The notes beneath the pieces were generated by a model. The model was not told the origin of the DNA. It did not search any database and saw only the letters and a program-made list of their open reading frames with translations. This document shows positions 6,040-12,702 of a stretch of DNA of 12,702 bases, piece by piece. This DNA comes from Eubacteriales bacterium. GTDB lineage: Bacteria; Bacillota; Clostridia; Peptostreptococcales; Acidaminobacteraceae. The first letter of the stretch is position 1. Every line of letters starts with the position of its first letter. The translations under genes were made by a program, and so were the position numbers. Location of the stretch: contig DAOURC010000009.1 in the NCBI GenBank assembly GCA_030625285.1, positions 1 to 12,702 on the forward strand, given 5' to 3'.

Positions 6040-6778
6040 AATCTACAAAAATCAAGAAATCTCTTATGAAATAGAAGAGAAAGAAATTCCTCTTAAAGAC
6101 AATAAGTACATAGATAGGATTGGTTTTTCTTCCAATCAAGCAAATTCCCTATTCAAAAAAGCGAAAGAAGAAGCAAATAGAATCGTAGAAGTAGCAAAAG
6201 ATAAAGAAAATGAAGTTTATAATAAAGCTATTGCTGATGCTGATATAGTCATTGAAGAAAAGAAAAATGAAGCCTATTTAGAAGGAATGATAATAGGAAA
6301 GAAAGATGGATATGATGAAGGTTATAAAGATGGAATTTTAGCAAGCGAGCGAGAGAGTAAACATATTATTGAAGAGGCAAAAGAGACGTTAAGCGATGCA
6401 TTTGAAGAGTCAAAAAAAATCATCTTGGATTCACAAGAGAAAATAATTGAATTATCTTTAAAAATTGCTGAAGAAATCATTAAAAAAGAAGTGGAACTTG
6501 ACGATAGTATTATTGTGGGAATCACAAAAGCAGCTCTTTATGAAGTTCGAAACTTAAGACACATCATTATAAAAGTATTACCTGAGCATCAAAGTATTAT
6601 CGAGGACAATATTTCAAACTTTAAAGATATCTGTCCCGATGCGTATTTTACAATATTAAAAGACGCTTCTTTGAAAGACAATGGATGCATTATCGAAACA
6701 GATAAACAAATAATCGATGCAACAATCGATAGTCAATTAGATGTCATTAAGTCAATATTACTTGAAGCGAGAGATTAA
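6023..6778 (+). CDS. fliH: Flagellar export ATPase regulator FliH
   Basis: A 251-residue FliH, the stalk and negative regulator that tethers FliI to the export platform. Residues 40-85 form a charged helix. They are followed by an exact series of glycines every four residues (G88, G92, G96, G100, G104 in 'GMIIGKKDGYDEGYKDG'), the FliH GxxxG repeat, and then a long coiled coil. The C-terminal part 'ELSLKIAEEIIKKEVELDDSIIVGITKAALYEVRNLRHIIIKVLPEH' is the FliI-binding domain shared with V/F-type ATPase stalk subunits. The ATG lies inside the end of fliG, 17 bases overlapping, directed by GAGGAGGAG at 6011-6019. The stop abuts the fliI start without a gap. Confidence 0.94.
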   Translation: MQSSYKIYKNQEISYEIEEKEIPLKDNKYIDRIGFSSNQANSLFKKAKEEANRIVEVAKDKENEVYNKAIADADIVIEEKKNEAYLEGMIIGKKDGYDEGYKDGILASERESKHIIEEAKETLSDAFEESKKIILDSQEKIIELSLKIAEEIIKKEVELDDSIIVGITKAALYEVRNLRHIIIKVLPEHQSIIEDNISNFKDICPDAYFTILKDASLKDNGCIIETDKQIIDATIDSQLDVIKSILLEARD

Positions 6779-8086
6779 ATGAGTAAAAGAATCCCATTCG
6801 ATCGTTTTGAAAAAGCGATAAATGATAAAAAATTATATAAGACCATAGGAAAAGTTACTCAAATCATCGGACTTACAATACAAGTTGAAGGAATTAAAAG
6901 TTTTATCGGCGAAGCTTGTGAAATTGCTATAGGTGACAACGAGAAAGTCCTAGCAGAGGTTGTAGGTTTTAAAGGAGAAATCAGCTTGTTGATGCCACTT
7001 GGTGAATTGACAGGCATTGGTCCTGGCAGTTTAGTATATCCACTTGGACATTCATTGACGATAAAAGTTGGAAAAGGGTTATTGGGAAAAATTGTTGATG
7101 GATTGGGCAGACCGATTTCTGGAGAAGTTATCGAGCTAGAAGAGACAGTTAGCATTTATCAAAAACCGCCAAATCCACTGACTAGAAAACCTATAGAAAA
7201 TATTATGACGACGGGTGTTCGTTCCATTGATGGAATGCTGACTTGTGGAGAAGGCCAAAGACTTGGAATTTTTGCTGGAAGTGGTATCGGTAAAAGTACA
7301 CTTATGGGTAAAATATCGAGATCGTCTGATGCGGATGTAAATGTAATAGCACTTATCGGAGAGAGAAATAGAGAACTCCTTAATGTAATAAATAAAGATC
7401 TTGGTGAAGAAGGGTTAAAAAAATCGGTTGTATTGATTGCTACATCAGATCAACCAGCTTTGATAAGGTCAAAAGGTGCTTTTGTGGCAACGGCAATTGC
7501 AGAGTACTTTAGAGATCAAGGATTAAAAGTGATGTTTATGATGGACTCTGTTACAAGATTTGCGATGGCAGAAAGAGAAATCGGACTGGCTATTGGAGAA
7601 CCGCCGGCATCTAAAGGATATACTCCATCTGTTTTTGCAAGGTTGCCGAAATTGCTAGAGAGATCTGGAACGTCAGAAAAAGGTTCAATAACAGCCTTTT
7701 ACACAGTTTTGGTAGAAGGTGATGACATGAATGAACCGATTACTGATGCAGTAAGAGGAATACTTGACGGTCACATTGTTTTATCAAGAAAACTGGCCAG
7801 TAAGAATCATTTCCCTGCAATAGATGTACAAAGCAGTATCAGTCGTCTTATGAAACAGATAGTAAATGAAGAGCAGTACAATATCGCCGCAAAGATAAGA
7901 GATAATTTAGCGGTGTACGAAGAATCAGAAGATTTGATAAATGTAGGAGCTTATGTCAAAGGATCAAATCCTAAGATTGACGAAGCGTTGAAAGTGCATG
8001 ATTCGATAATTGATTTTTTACAACAAGAAAATGAAGATATGTCTACTTTCGAAGGAACACTAAATATGATGAAAAATATTTTTTAG
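6779..8086 (+). CDS. fliI: Flagellum-specific export ATPase FliI
   Basis: A 435-residue hexameric ATPase of the type III export apparatus, related to F1 beta subunits. The Walker A loop AGSGIGKST is at 166-174, the catalytic glutamate region 'ALIGERN' at 191-197, and the Walker B strand 'VMFMMD' at 251-256. 'MAEREIGLAIGEPPASKGYTPSVFARLPKLLERSG' follows at 263-297, and the ATPase alpha/beta signature region 'PAIDVQSSIS' lies at 346-355. All catalytic motifs are intact. FliI binds chaperone-substrate complexes and helps load them into the export gate. The ATG directly follows the fliH stop and has only a weak ribosome site (GAAGCGAGAG), so translation is probably coupled to fliH. Size is normal. 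Confidence 0.98.
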   Translation: MSKRIPFDRFEKAINDKKLYKTIGKVTQIIGLTIQVEGIKSFIGEACEIAIGDNEKVLAEVVGFKGEISLLMPLGELTGIGPGSLVYPLGHSLTIKVGKGLLGKIVDGLGRPISGEVIELEETVSIYQKPPNPLTRKPIENIMTTGVRSIDGMLTCGEGQRLGIFAGSGIGKSTLMGKISRSSDADVNVIALIGERNRELLNVINKDLGEEGLKKSVVLIATSDQPALIRSKGAFVATAIAEYFRDQGLKVMFMMDSVTRFAMAEREIGLAIGEPPASKGYTPSVFARLPKLLERSGTSEKGSITAFYTVLVEGDDMNEPITDAVRGILDGHIVLSRKLASKNHFPAIDVQSSISRLMKQIVNEEQYNIAAKIRDNLAVYEESEDLINVGAYVKGSNPKIDEALKVHDSIIDFLQQENEDMSTFEGTLNMMKNIF

Positions 8087-8096
8087 GAGATAAAAA

Positions 8097-8540
8097 ATGA
8101 AAAACAAGAAGTATTCATTGGAAAGCATTCTTAAAATTAGACATGATAAAGAAGAAGAAAAACTAAATGAGATGTCGTTATTACTTAATCAGTATCTTGA
8201 AAACGTAGAGACTGAGAAAAAGATGACATCGGATATCGACGACACTGTTTATAAAATGAATAGTGAGAAAATTTCAAATATTAGAAATCAGAAATCATGT
8301 TATTTGTATTTAGAAAAATTAAGGTTTGAATTAGACGAACAAAAAAGAACTGTTGAGCAAGCTGAAAGAGATTATGAAGGAAAGAAAAAAGAATACATTA
8401 AAGCTCAAATGGATAGAAAAGTGATTGAGAAACATAAAGAAAGATATGTTGAAACTATAAATTTGGAAATGAAAAAGAATGAAGAGCTGATGCTCGATGA
8501 ACTTGCTATTGTTTCTTTCAACAGAAGGAAATGTCAATAG
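8097..8540 (+). CDS. fliJ: Flagellar export protein FliJ
   Basis: A 147-residue, highly charged protein predicted to be two long antiparallel helices forming a coiled coil. This matches FliJ, the central stalk of the FliI ring, equivalent to the F1 gamma subunit. The N-terminus 'KYSLESILKIRHDKEEEKLNEMS' (basic, then 'L-x-x-I-L-x-x-R-x-x-x-E-E') and the C-terminus 'KVIEKHKERY' to 'LMLDELAIVSFNRRK' fit the family ('E-K-x-K-E-x-x ... D-E-x-A-x-x-x-F-x-R'). AGGAG overlapping the fliI stop serves the ATG at 8097. Sequence conservation in FliJ is low, and position between fliI and fliK adds most of the certainty. Confidence 0.92.
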   Translation: MKNKKYSLESILKIRHDKEEEKLNEMSLLLNQYLENVETEKKMTSDIDDTVYKMNSEKISNIRNQKSCYLYLEKLRFELDEQKRTVEQAERDYEGKKKEYIKAQMDRKVIEKHKERYVETINLEMKKNEELMLDELAIVSFNRRKCQ

Positions 8541-8572
8541 ATATAATATGAAAATGAGAGGGAGGTGAAAAA

Positions 8573-9913
8573 GTGAGTACAAATATGATACAACTGAATA
8601 GTAAGAAAGTAGAGACAGGAAATCTTGAAAAAATCAGTATAAAAACAAACGGTGAATCAAACGATGTAGATTTTCAAAATGTTTTAGCTGATCTGCTAGG
8701 AATGTCTATGGGGTTTGAAAATCTTGTTGAAGAGAATCAATTATCTGCTGAACTACCTCTAAATGGTGATATTAAAGAGCTGAAGATGCTTTTGATAAAT
8801 GAGAATAGAGCAAAAGACAAATTGACAATCAGCGATTTCAAATCATCGAACAACAATAACGATTTGAAAATGCCTAGAGAGAGCGATAGATTTTATCCAA
8901 ACGATACTAAAGTAGGATTGTCAAAAACAAATGCCGCAGGAAAACTTGTTACTGACATTCAAGCAGATTTGAATGTTAAGGAAATAGTCGCTTCAACTGA
9001 ACAAAAAGATATTGAATTTACTCCTCAAAGCTACAAAAATATGCTTAAGATCAAGTTTAAAGATGATGTAATTGAAACAAATGAAATTGTCAAGGAGAGT
9101 AGTGTTCAAGATAAAGATGTTGAGAAAGTTGTGGGTTTAAAAAAAGCGGTAGAAAACAATGATAAAAGAAAATCTGTTAGCTTCAAGATTGAAGACGGCA
9201 AACTGGTAAAGACGGAGAATAAGGAAACAGGACTTGAAAAAGCGGTGAAAAACAATGATAAAAGAAAACCTGTAAGCTTTAAGATTGAAGACGGTAAATT
9301 GACAAAGACAGATAATAAGGATACGGCCACTACAAAACCTAATGAACTTGAAAAAGCAGTAGAGAGCAGTGGTAAAAGAAAGCCTACAGATCTAGAGATT
9401 GAAGATGACAAAATGATAAAACCAGAGAGTTCGTTGGTATCAAAAGCACAGGGCAATAAGGCTAGTATATCAAATCAAGCTAAAGCCATTGAGAATAATC
9501 AAGAAGTAAGAGAAGCCATGGTCGAGAGCATTAAAGAAGCTCAGACAAACGGCGTATCAAAAGTCAAGATTATGCTGAAACCTGCGGAGCTAGGCAATGT
9601 AGAAATTGAGCTTAAAATGGAAGATGGAAAAATTAAAGGAGAAATCAAGGTTTTAAACGCTGAGATAAAAAATCAGATTGAACAATTGGTTCTACCTGTA
9701 AAAGAAGTCTTGAAAGAGCAAAATATCTTTATTAAAGATTTTCAAGTAACGGTTTCTAGTCAGTCTTCCGATGGAGAATTTTCAAACAATCAAAATATGG
9801 ATTCTCATCAAAATAAGTATGAACCTAAGTTTGTAGATTATCATTATAATGAAACTAGTCAAGAAGATTACGAAGTGCAAAATGATGAAAAAGGATTGAA
9901 TTTATTTGCATAG
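8573..9913 (+). CDS. fliK: Flagellar hook-length control protein FliK with internal repeats
   Basis: A 446-residue, hydrophilic FliK. It is secreted during hook assembly, measures hook length and switches export specificity to filament proteins. The conserved C-terminal domain is at about 328-396: 'SKVKIMLKPAELGNVEIELKMEDGKIKGEIKVLN' with the family L-x-P-x-x-L-G-x-V motif, ending 'LKEQNIFIKDFQVTV'. The N-terminal ruler part is low-complexity and holds three tandem repeats (residues 189-286, described separately). The start is GTG at 8573, chosen because GGGAGGTGA at 8560-8568 lies at ideal distance; an ATG twelve bases later would be too far. It is followed by flgD, as in other Firmicutes. 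Confidence 0.93.
   Translation: MSTNMIQLNSKKVETGNLEKISIKTNGESNDVDFQNVLADLLGMSMGFENLVEENQLSAELPLNGDIKELKMLLINENRAKDKLTISDFKSSNNNNDLKMPRESDRFYPNDTKVGLSKTNAAGKLVTDIQADLNVKEIVASTEQKDIEFTPQSYKNMLKIKFKDDVIETNEIVKESSVQDKDVEKVVGLKKAVENNDKRKSVSFKIEDGKLVKTENKETGLEKAVKNNDKRKPVSFKIEDGKLTKTDNKDTATTKPNELEKAVESSGKRKPTDLEIEDDKMIKPESSLVSKAQGNKASISNQAKAIENNQEVREAMVESIKEAQTNGVSKVKIMLKPAELGNVEIELKMEDGKIKGEIKVLNAEIKNQIEQLVLPVKEVLKEQNIFIKDFQVTVSSQSSDGEFSNNQNMDSHQNKYEPKFVDYHYNETSQEDYEVQNDEKGLNLFA
9137..9430 (+). repeat. fliK: Three tandem repeats within the FliK ruler region
   Basis: Three consecutive units of 32, 38 and 28 codons begin at 9137, 9233 and 9347. Each reads L-x-K-A-V-x-x-x-x-K-R-K-x-x-x-x-x-I-E-D-x-K. 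Units one and two share 'NNDKRK' and 'VSFKIEDGKL' and are also close at the DNA level, with mostly synonymous differences. Unit three is more diverged. The unequal unit lengths arise mainly in the spacer after 'K-T-x-N-K', which in unit two is extended by 'TATTKPNE'. Confidence 0.9.
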
Positions 9914-9926
9914 GAGGTGAAAACAA

Positions 9927-10373
9927 ATGGATATAAGCAGCATTACCAATCAAACGGTTGCGGATACGACAGTGAAAAAAAATGCTGGAGGCGACTTGGG
10001 AAAAGACGAATTTTTAAAAATTTTAGCTGCGCAACTTCAGTTCCAAGACCCTATGGAAGGTGGAGATAATTCAGCATACGTGGCACAACTTGCACAGTTT
10101 TCTTCATTAGAACAGATGGAAAATTTAAATACCAGCTTAAACGAACTGAAAGGCAATCAGAATTTACTTTATGGAACATTATTGATAGGCAAAATGGTAA
10201 ATATAGCTTTTGACAATCAGATGGTAAGTGGTGTAGTCGATAAGGTCAAACTAGTCGATTCTATGCTAAAAGTCATGGTTGGTGGGCAGGAGTACGATGC
10301 TAGCAATATTTTGACTTTAGAAGATGAAGAAGAAGTTGTTCCAGTTGAAAGCAGTGAGGAAGTGATAGAATGA
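9927..10373 (+). CDS. flgD: Flagellar hook assembly scaffold FlgD
   Basis: A 148-residue hook-cap protein needed to polymerise FlgE. The conserved region 'GGDLGKDEFLKILAAQLQFQDPMEGGDNSAYVAQLAQFSSLEQMENLNTSLNEL' (about 21-74) is the FlgD N-terminal signature, containing 'FLKLL-x-x-Q-L-x-x-Q-D-P' and 'QLAQFSSLEQM'. The protein then has a short strand-rich segment and an acidic tail. It lacks the C-terminal Tudor/FnIII-like domains of the enteric protein (about 230 residues), as is common in Firmicutes. AGGAGGTGA at 9912-9920 is a near-perfect ribosome site for the ATG at 9927. The stop overlaps the next gene by four bases (ATGA). Confidence 0.96.
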   Translation: MDISSITNQTVADTTVKKNAGGDLGKDEFLKILAAQLQFQDPMEGGDNSAYVAQLAQFSSLEQMENLNTSLNELKGNQNLLYGTLLIGKMVNIAFDNQMVSGVVDKVKLVDSMLKVMVGGQEYDASNILTLEDEEEVVPVESSEEVIE

Positions 10374-10759
10374 CAAACAGAATCAATAATCAAAACATCA
10401 AACAGGTTGGACAATCAAGCCAAAATTTGAACAAGCAAAAAATCAACCGTAATGCTGAGAGATTTAGCCAGATATATCAACAAGAAATAACTGACAAAAA
10501 CGAGATTAAACTTTCTGCGCATGCAAGGCAGAGACTTAAGCAGAGAAACATTGAACTAAGTGAAGCGGACATGAATGCTTTAAGTAGAGGAATGCAAAAG
10601 GCTGAAGAAAAAGGCGGAAAAGAATCTTTGCTTTTGTATAAAGACTTAGCTTTTATTGCAAGCGTTAGAAACAGAACATTGATTACAGCTGTCGATCAAA
10701 AAGAGACAAAGGAAAATGTTTTTACGAATATAGACAGTGCGGTGATTATAGAAGAATAA
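10370..10759 (+). CDS. Conserved flagellar operon protein, TIGR02530-type, unknown function
   Basis: A 129-residue hydrophilic protein between flgD and flgE, the usual place of the small 'flagellar operon protein' family recalled as TIGR02530. The recognisable core is 'IKLSAHARQRLKQRNIELSEADMNALSRGMQKAEEKGGKESLLLYKDLAFIASVRNRTLITAVDQKETKENVFTNIDSAVII' (about 45-127). It contains S-x-H-A-x-x-R-L-x-x-R-N-I-x-L and the late 'N-R-T-x-I-T-A-x-D'. Residues 1-44 are Asn/Gln-rich and probably flexible. No signal peptide or membrane segment is visible. The start overlaps the flgD stop (ATGA), implying translational coupling. Its function is not established; a role in hook assembly is inferred only from position. 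Confidence 0.85.
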   Translation: MTNRINNQNIKQVGQSSQNLNKQKINRNAERFSQIYQQEITDKNEIKLSAHARQRLKQRNIELSEADMNALSRGMQKAEEKGGKESLLLYKDLAFIASVRNRTLITAVDQKETKENVFTNIDSAVIIEE

Positions 10760-10761
10760 AA

Positions 10762-10838
10762 TAGGCTGGACCTCCATGAGGAAGCCTAGTACCTTTGACT
10801 GATTGATAAGGTGCACACTTTCATGAAAAATTAGGAGG
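10762..10838 (+). promoter_or_regulatory. Structured leader of flgE with an internal anti-Shine-Dalgarno stretch
   Basis: Two hairpins fill the gap before flgE. In the first, TAGGCT (10762-10767) pairs with AGCCTA (10783-10788), and inside it CCTC (10771-10774) pairs with GAGG (10778-10781). In the second, GTACCTT (10789-10795) pairs with AAGGTGC (10808-10814), with one wobble. Neither has a T tract. A perfect TTTCATGAAA palindrome follows at 10819-10828. The CCTCC at 10771-10775 is complementary to the GGAGG of the flgE ribosome site at 10834-10838, so local and long-range pairings would be mutually exclusive. No known riboswitch class is recognised. Confidence 0.5.
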
Positions 10839-10846
10839 AATTAAAT

Positions 10847-11734
10847 ATGTTAAGATCATTATATTCAGGCGTTAGTGGAATGAGAAGCAATCAAACGAAA
10901 ATGGATGTCATCGGTAATAATATCGCCAATGTCAATACAACGGCTTTTAAAGCTGGTAGAGCGGGATTTCAAGATCTGTTTTCACAGACTTTGTCAAACG
11001 CACAATCGCCTTCAGCTACAGGACGTGGTGGAATCAACCCGAAACAAGTAGGTTTGGGGGTTTCTGTTGCATCTATAGATACAGTTATGAGCGGTGGAGC
11101 ATTGCAACCGACAGGTAGAGATTTAGACTTCGCAATAGAGAACGAAGGGTTTTTCATTGTATCTCAAGATACTGCTGGAGATATTAGAAGACTCACACGT
11201 GACGGAGCTTTTTTTACAGATTTTGAAGGAAACCTTGTAAATGCAGAAGGCTTAAGAGTTCTAGGATACGCTCCGAATGGAGCTTATGATGACGTTACGA
11301 TTCCAGCAAACGATTCTGATTATGGAGCGCTTACAACAATTACAATTCCCAACTCGATTACAGTTGGTGGAAATGAGCTTAGTTTAGAAACTTTCTCGAT
11401 AGATGGAACAGGCCTCGTTCAAGGTATCTATAACGATGGAAATGTATATAAACTCGGGCAACTTGGGATTGCTAAATTCAAAAATCCAGGTGGTCTTGAA
11501 AAATTAGGTGGAAACACGTATAGAGAAACGCGAAACTCTGGAACTACTGAAATCGGGATAGCGAGCCAAGGTGGATTTGGAACCATAAGACAAGGTGTGA
11601 GCGAGATGTCGAATGTCGACCTTGCCAATGAATTTACTGAGATGATTATTACAAGTAGAGCATATCAGGCTAATTCTAAAACTATCAGTACATCGGACGA
11701 GATGCTTCAGCAACTTTTGAATCTTAAGAGATAA
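10847..11734 (+). CDS. flgE: Flagellar hook protein FlgE
   Basis: A 295-residue axial protein that forms the hook. The N-terminus '[49 protein letters not shown]' is the hook/rod signature. Next is 'PKQVGLGVSVASIDTVMSGGALQPTGRDLDFAIENEGFFIV', and the C-terminal helix is 'MSNVDLANEFTEMIITSRAYQANSKTISTSDEMLQQLLNLKR'. The D2-like middle is short, so the protein is smaller than enteric FlgE (about 400) but close to the Bacillus protein (about 264). FlgG is similar in these ends; position after flgD and before flbD-motA favours hook. No cysteine is present, so the lysinoalanine cross-linking known in spirochaete hooks is not possible. AGGAGG at 10833-10838 supports the start. Confidence 0.95.
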   Translation: MLRSLYSGVSGMRSNQTKMDVIGNNIANVNTTAFKAGRAGFQDLFSQTLSNAQSPSATGRGGINPKQVGLGVSVASIDTVMSGGALQPTGRDLDFAIENEGFFIVSQDTAGDIRRLTRDGAFFTDFEGNLVNAEGLRVLGYAPNGAYDDVTIPANDSDYGALTTITIPNSITVGGNELSLETFSIDGTGLVQGIYNDGNVYKLGQLGIAKFKNPGGLEKLGGNTYRETRNSGTTEIGIASQGGFGTIRQGVSEMSNVDLANEFTEMIITSRAYQANSKTISTSDEMLQQLLNLKR

Positions 11735-11739
11735 ATGAA

Positions 11740-11784
11740 TTTCTTGGCTTCAGAAGGAGTTGTGTTCTAGCTGAAGCTTAGAAA
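11740..11784 (+). other. Large stem-loop just after flgE
   Basis: GCTTCAG (11747-11753) pairs perfectly with CTGAAGC (11771-11777). The helix extends outward by a G-T wobble and, after one T-T mismatch, by TTTCT/AGAAA (11740-11744 with 11780-11784). The 17-base loop contains AAGGAG. There is no T tract, so this is not a standard terminator. It begins six bases after the flgE stop and may act as a 3' stabiliser or processing signal. Confidence 0.5.
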
Positions 11785-11828
11785 GCATAATCCAGAGGCT
11801 GTAGAATTCTTAGTCATCGGATAAATAA

Positions 11829-11860
11829 TATAAGGGTTGGGCTTTTAGCCCACCCTTATA
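11829..11860 (+). other. Strong 14-base-pair hairpin between flgE and flbD
   Basis: TATAAGGG (11829-11836) pairs with CCCTTATA (11853-11860), and after one bulged T, TGGGCT (11838-11843) pairs with AGCCCA (11847-11852) over a TTT loop. All 14 pairs are Watson-Crick. On the + strand the following bases (AAAGTAAGAAGGG) are not T-rich, so it would be a poor intrinsic terminator. It ends 22 bases before flbD, near its ribosome site. It could set relative expression of flgE and the flbD-motA genes, for example by RNA cleavage or by pausing. Confidence 0.6.
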
Positions 11861-11882
11861 AAAGTAAGAAGGGTGAAAAATT

Positions 11883-12068
11883 ATGATTGAATTAACTTCA
11901 CTGCACGATGAAATTTTTTATTTGAATATTGATAGAATGGAAAAAATGCAGGTTTTGTCTGATACGTTAATCACATTGGTAGATGGAAAAGTGATACGTG
12001 TAAAAGAGACTCCTGATGAAATAATAGAAAGAATTATTGAATTTAAAAAACAAGTTGGATGGAGGTAG
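11883..12068 (+). CDS. flbD: FlbD/SwrD family flagellar protein
   Basis: A 61-residue protein matching the FlbD family: 'MIELTSLHDEIFYLNIDRMEKMQVLSDTLITLVDGKVIRVKETPDEIIERIIEFKKQVG'. The family pattern is M-I-x-L-T-x-L-x-x-x-x-F-x-L-N-x-x-x-I-E, then P-D-T-x-I-x-L-x-x-G-x-x-x-x-V-x-E-x-x-x-E-V-I. The usual proline before 'DT' is serine here. The Bacillus subtilis homologue SwrD (YlzI) raises motor power and is needed for swarming. Placement immediately before motA fits a link to the stator. AAGGGTGA about six bases upstream supports the ATG. The end of the gene supplies the motA ribosome site. Confidence 0.93.
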   Translation: MIELTSLHDEIFYLNIDRMEKMQVLSDTLITLVDGKVIRVKETPDEIIERIIEFKKQVGWR

Positions 12069-12071
12069 CTA

Positions 12072-12702
12072 ATGAAAAAAATTGATATTGTTCCTATTGT
12101 CGCTATCTTCGTTGGAACCTCACTAATAATTATGGCAATGGCAATGGGCGGCAGTCTAATGATGTTTTGGAGTGTATCATCTCTAATCATAACTATGGTT
12201 GGCTCTTTTATGGCGCTGCTGGCGAGTTTTCCATTTAAAGTTTTAAAACAAACACCAACAATTTTAAAACAGGCTTTTGTGCATCCGCTGGATAATAGAG
12301 TAGAGCTTGTGACCATGGTTTCAGATCTTTCTAGAAAAGCTCGTTCAGAAGGACTTTTATCATTAGAAGACGAACTTACTACTATGGAGGATGAATTCTT
12401 AGTTAAAGGTTTACAAATGGTAGTTGATGGTATCGAGCCAGAAAATATCAAGCAGATTATGGAATTGGAAATAGGAGCTATTGAGAGAAGGCACTCTATG
12501 GGTCATAGTATTTTTAAATCTTGGGGAGATCTTGCGCCAGCCTTTGGTATGATTGGAACATTGATTGGTTTGATAACAATGCTGAGTGACCTTACCGATG
12601 CCAGCGCTATTGGTATAGGTATGGCTACAGCTTTGATTACGACTTTTTATGGAGCTTTTTTTGCAAACATGGCATTGATACCAATCGCCAACAAATTGCA
12701 GA
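12072..12702 (+). CDS. motA: Flagellar stator protein MotA, truncated by window end
   Basis: The first 210 residues of a MotA-type stator subunit, open at the right edge; about 50-60 residues are missing. The protein starts 'MKKIDIVPIVAIFVGTSLIIMAM' with membrane segments at about 7-25, 33-53, 155-172 and 180-205. The cytoplasmic loop has 'SRKARSEGLLSLEDEL'; R91 and E99 lie eight apart, like the FliG-contacting R90/E98 pair of the enteric protein. 'DLAPAFGMIGTLIGLITML' (153-171) carries the conserved proline P156, equivalent to P173, and 'LIPIANKL' holds the second conserved proline. MotA with MotB forms the ion channel that drives rotation; the coupling ion cannot be decided without MotB. 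GGAGGT at 12061-12066 overlaps the flbD stop. Confidence 0.96.
   Translation, partial: MKKIDIVPIVAIFVGTSLIIMAMAMGGSLMMFWSVSSLIITMVGSFMALLASFPFKVLKQTPTILKQAFVHPLDNRVELVTMVSDLSRKARSEGLLSLEDELTTMEDEFLVKGLQMVVDGIEPENIKQIMELEIGAIERRHSMGHSIFKSWGDLAPAFGMIGTLIGLITMLSDLTDASAIGIGMATALITTFYGAFFANMALIPIANKLQ

Noticed and set aside
9106..9456. 116-codon antisense ORF with repeats within fliK
   Set aside because: Its repeated, hydrophobic look is simply the complement of the FliK tandem repeats; there is no independent evidence of translation.
11829..11860. Intrinsic terminator after flgE
   Set aside because: The hairpin is strong, but no T tract follows on the + strand, and the genes after it continue the motility operon; it is listed as a hairpin of other function.
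11918..12451. 177-codon antisense ORF over flbD and motA
   Set aside because: It lies opposite two clearly recognised genes, its translation is a serine/isoleucine-rich shadow without family motifs, and no ribosome site supports it.
1..12702. Mobile elements, CRISPR arrays, tRNA or rRNA genes
   Set aside because: Coding is almost continuous with flagellar genes in one direction; no transposase, long terminal inverted repeats, regular spacer-repeat pattern or cloverleaf was seen.

Overview
The window is one continuous, co-directional flagellar gene cluster on the + strand. It runs from the 3' part of the filament-cap gene fliD to a motA gene cut off at the right edge. The DNA is AT-rich, spacing is tight with several overlaps, and strong AGGAGG-type ribosome sites are common. 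These traits, the gene order and a class I cyclic-di-GMP riboswitch point to a low-GC Firmicute, most likely a motile member of the Clostridia. I cannot name a genus from the sequence.

Layout: (1) positions 2-1857 hold filament and export-chaperone genes: fliD (3' part), flaG, fliS and a FliT/FlgN-like chaperone candidate. (2) Positions 1858-2015 hold an intrinsic terminator, an operator-like dyad and a sigma-A-like promoter, which separate this group from the next. (3) Positions 2016-3278 hold the rod genes flgB and flgC and the rod/MS-ring adaptor fliE, with an unusual 136-base spacer between flgC and fliE. (4) Positions 3279-3429 hold a class I c-di-GMP riboswitch aptamer followed by an intrinsic terminator. 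(5) Positions 3430-10759 hold fliF, fliG, fliH, fliI, fliJ, fliK, flgD and a conserved flagellar-operon gene of unknown role (TIGR02530-type). (6) Positions 10760-12702 hold flgE, flanked on both sides by structured non-coding RNA, then flbD (swrD-like) and motA.

The genes together specify the MS ring (FliF), rotor (FliG), export ATPase complex (FliH, FliI, FliJ), proximal rod (FlgB, FlgC, FliE), hook and its assembly factors (FlgE, FlgD, FliK), a filament cap and chaperones, and the start of the stator (MotA). The most notable regulatory feature is the riboswitch inside the cluster. It lies after the rod genes and directly before fliF, so termination there would cut off MS ring, rotor, export, hook and motor genes while still allowing flgB, flgC and fliE to be transcribed. 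A possible alternative pairing by eye suggests an OFF switch, in keeping with the usual repression of motility by c-di-GMP. No mobile element, CRISPR array, tRNA or rRNA was seen, and no non-coding gap exceeds 160 bases.
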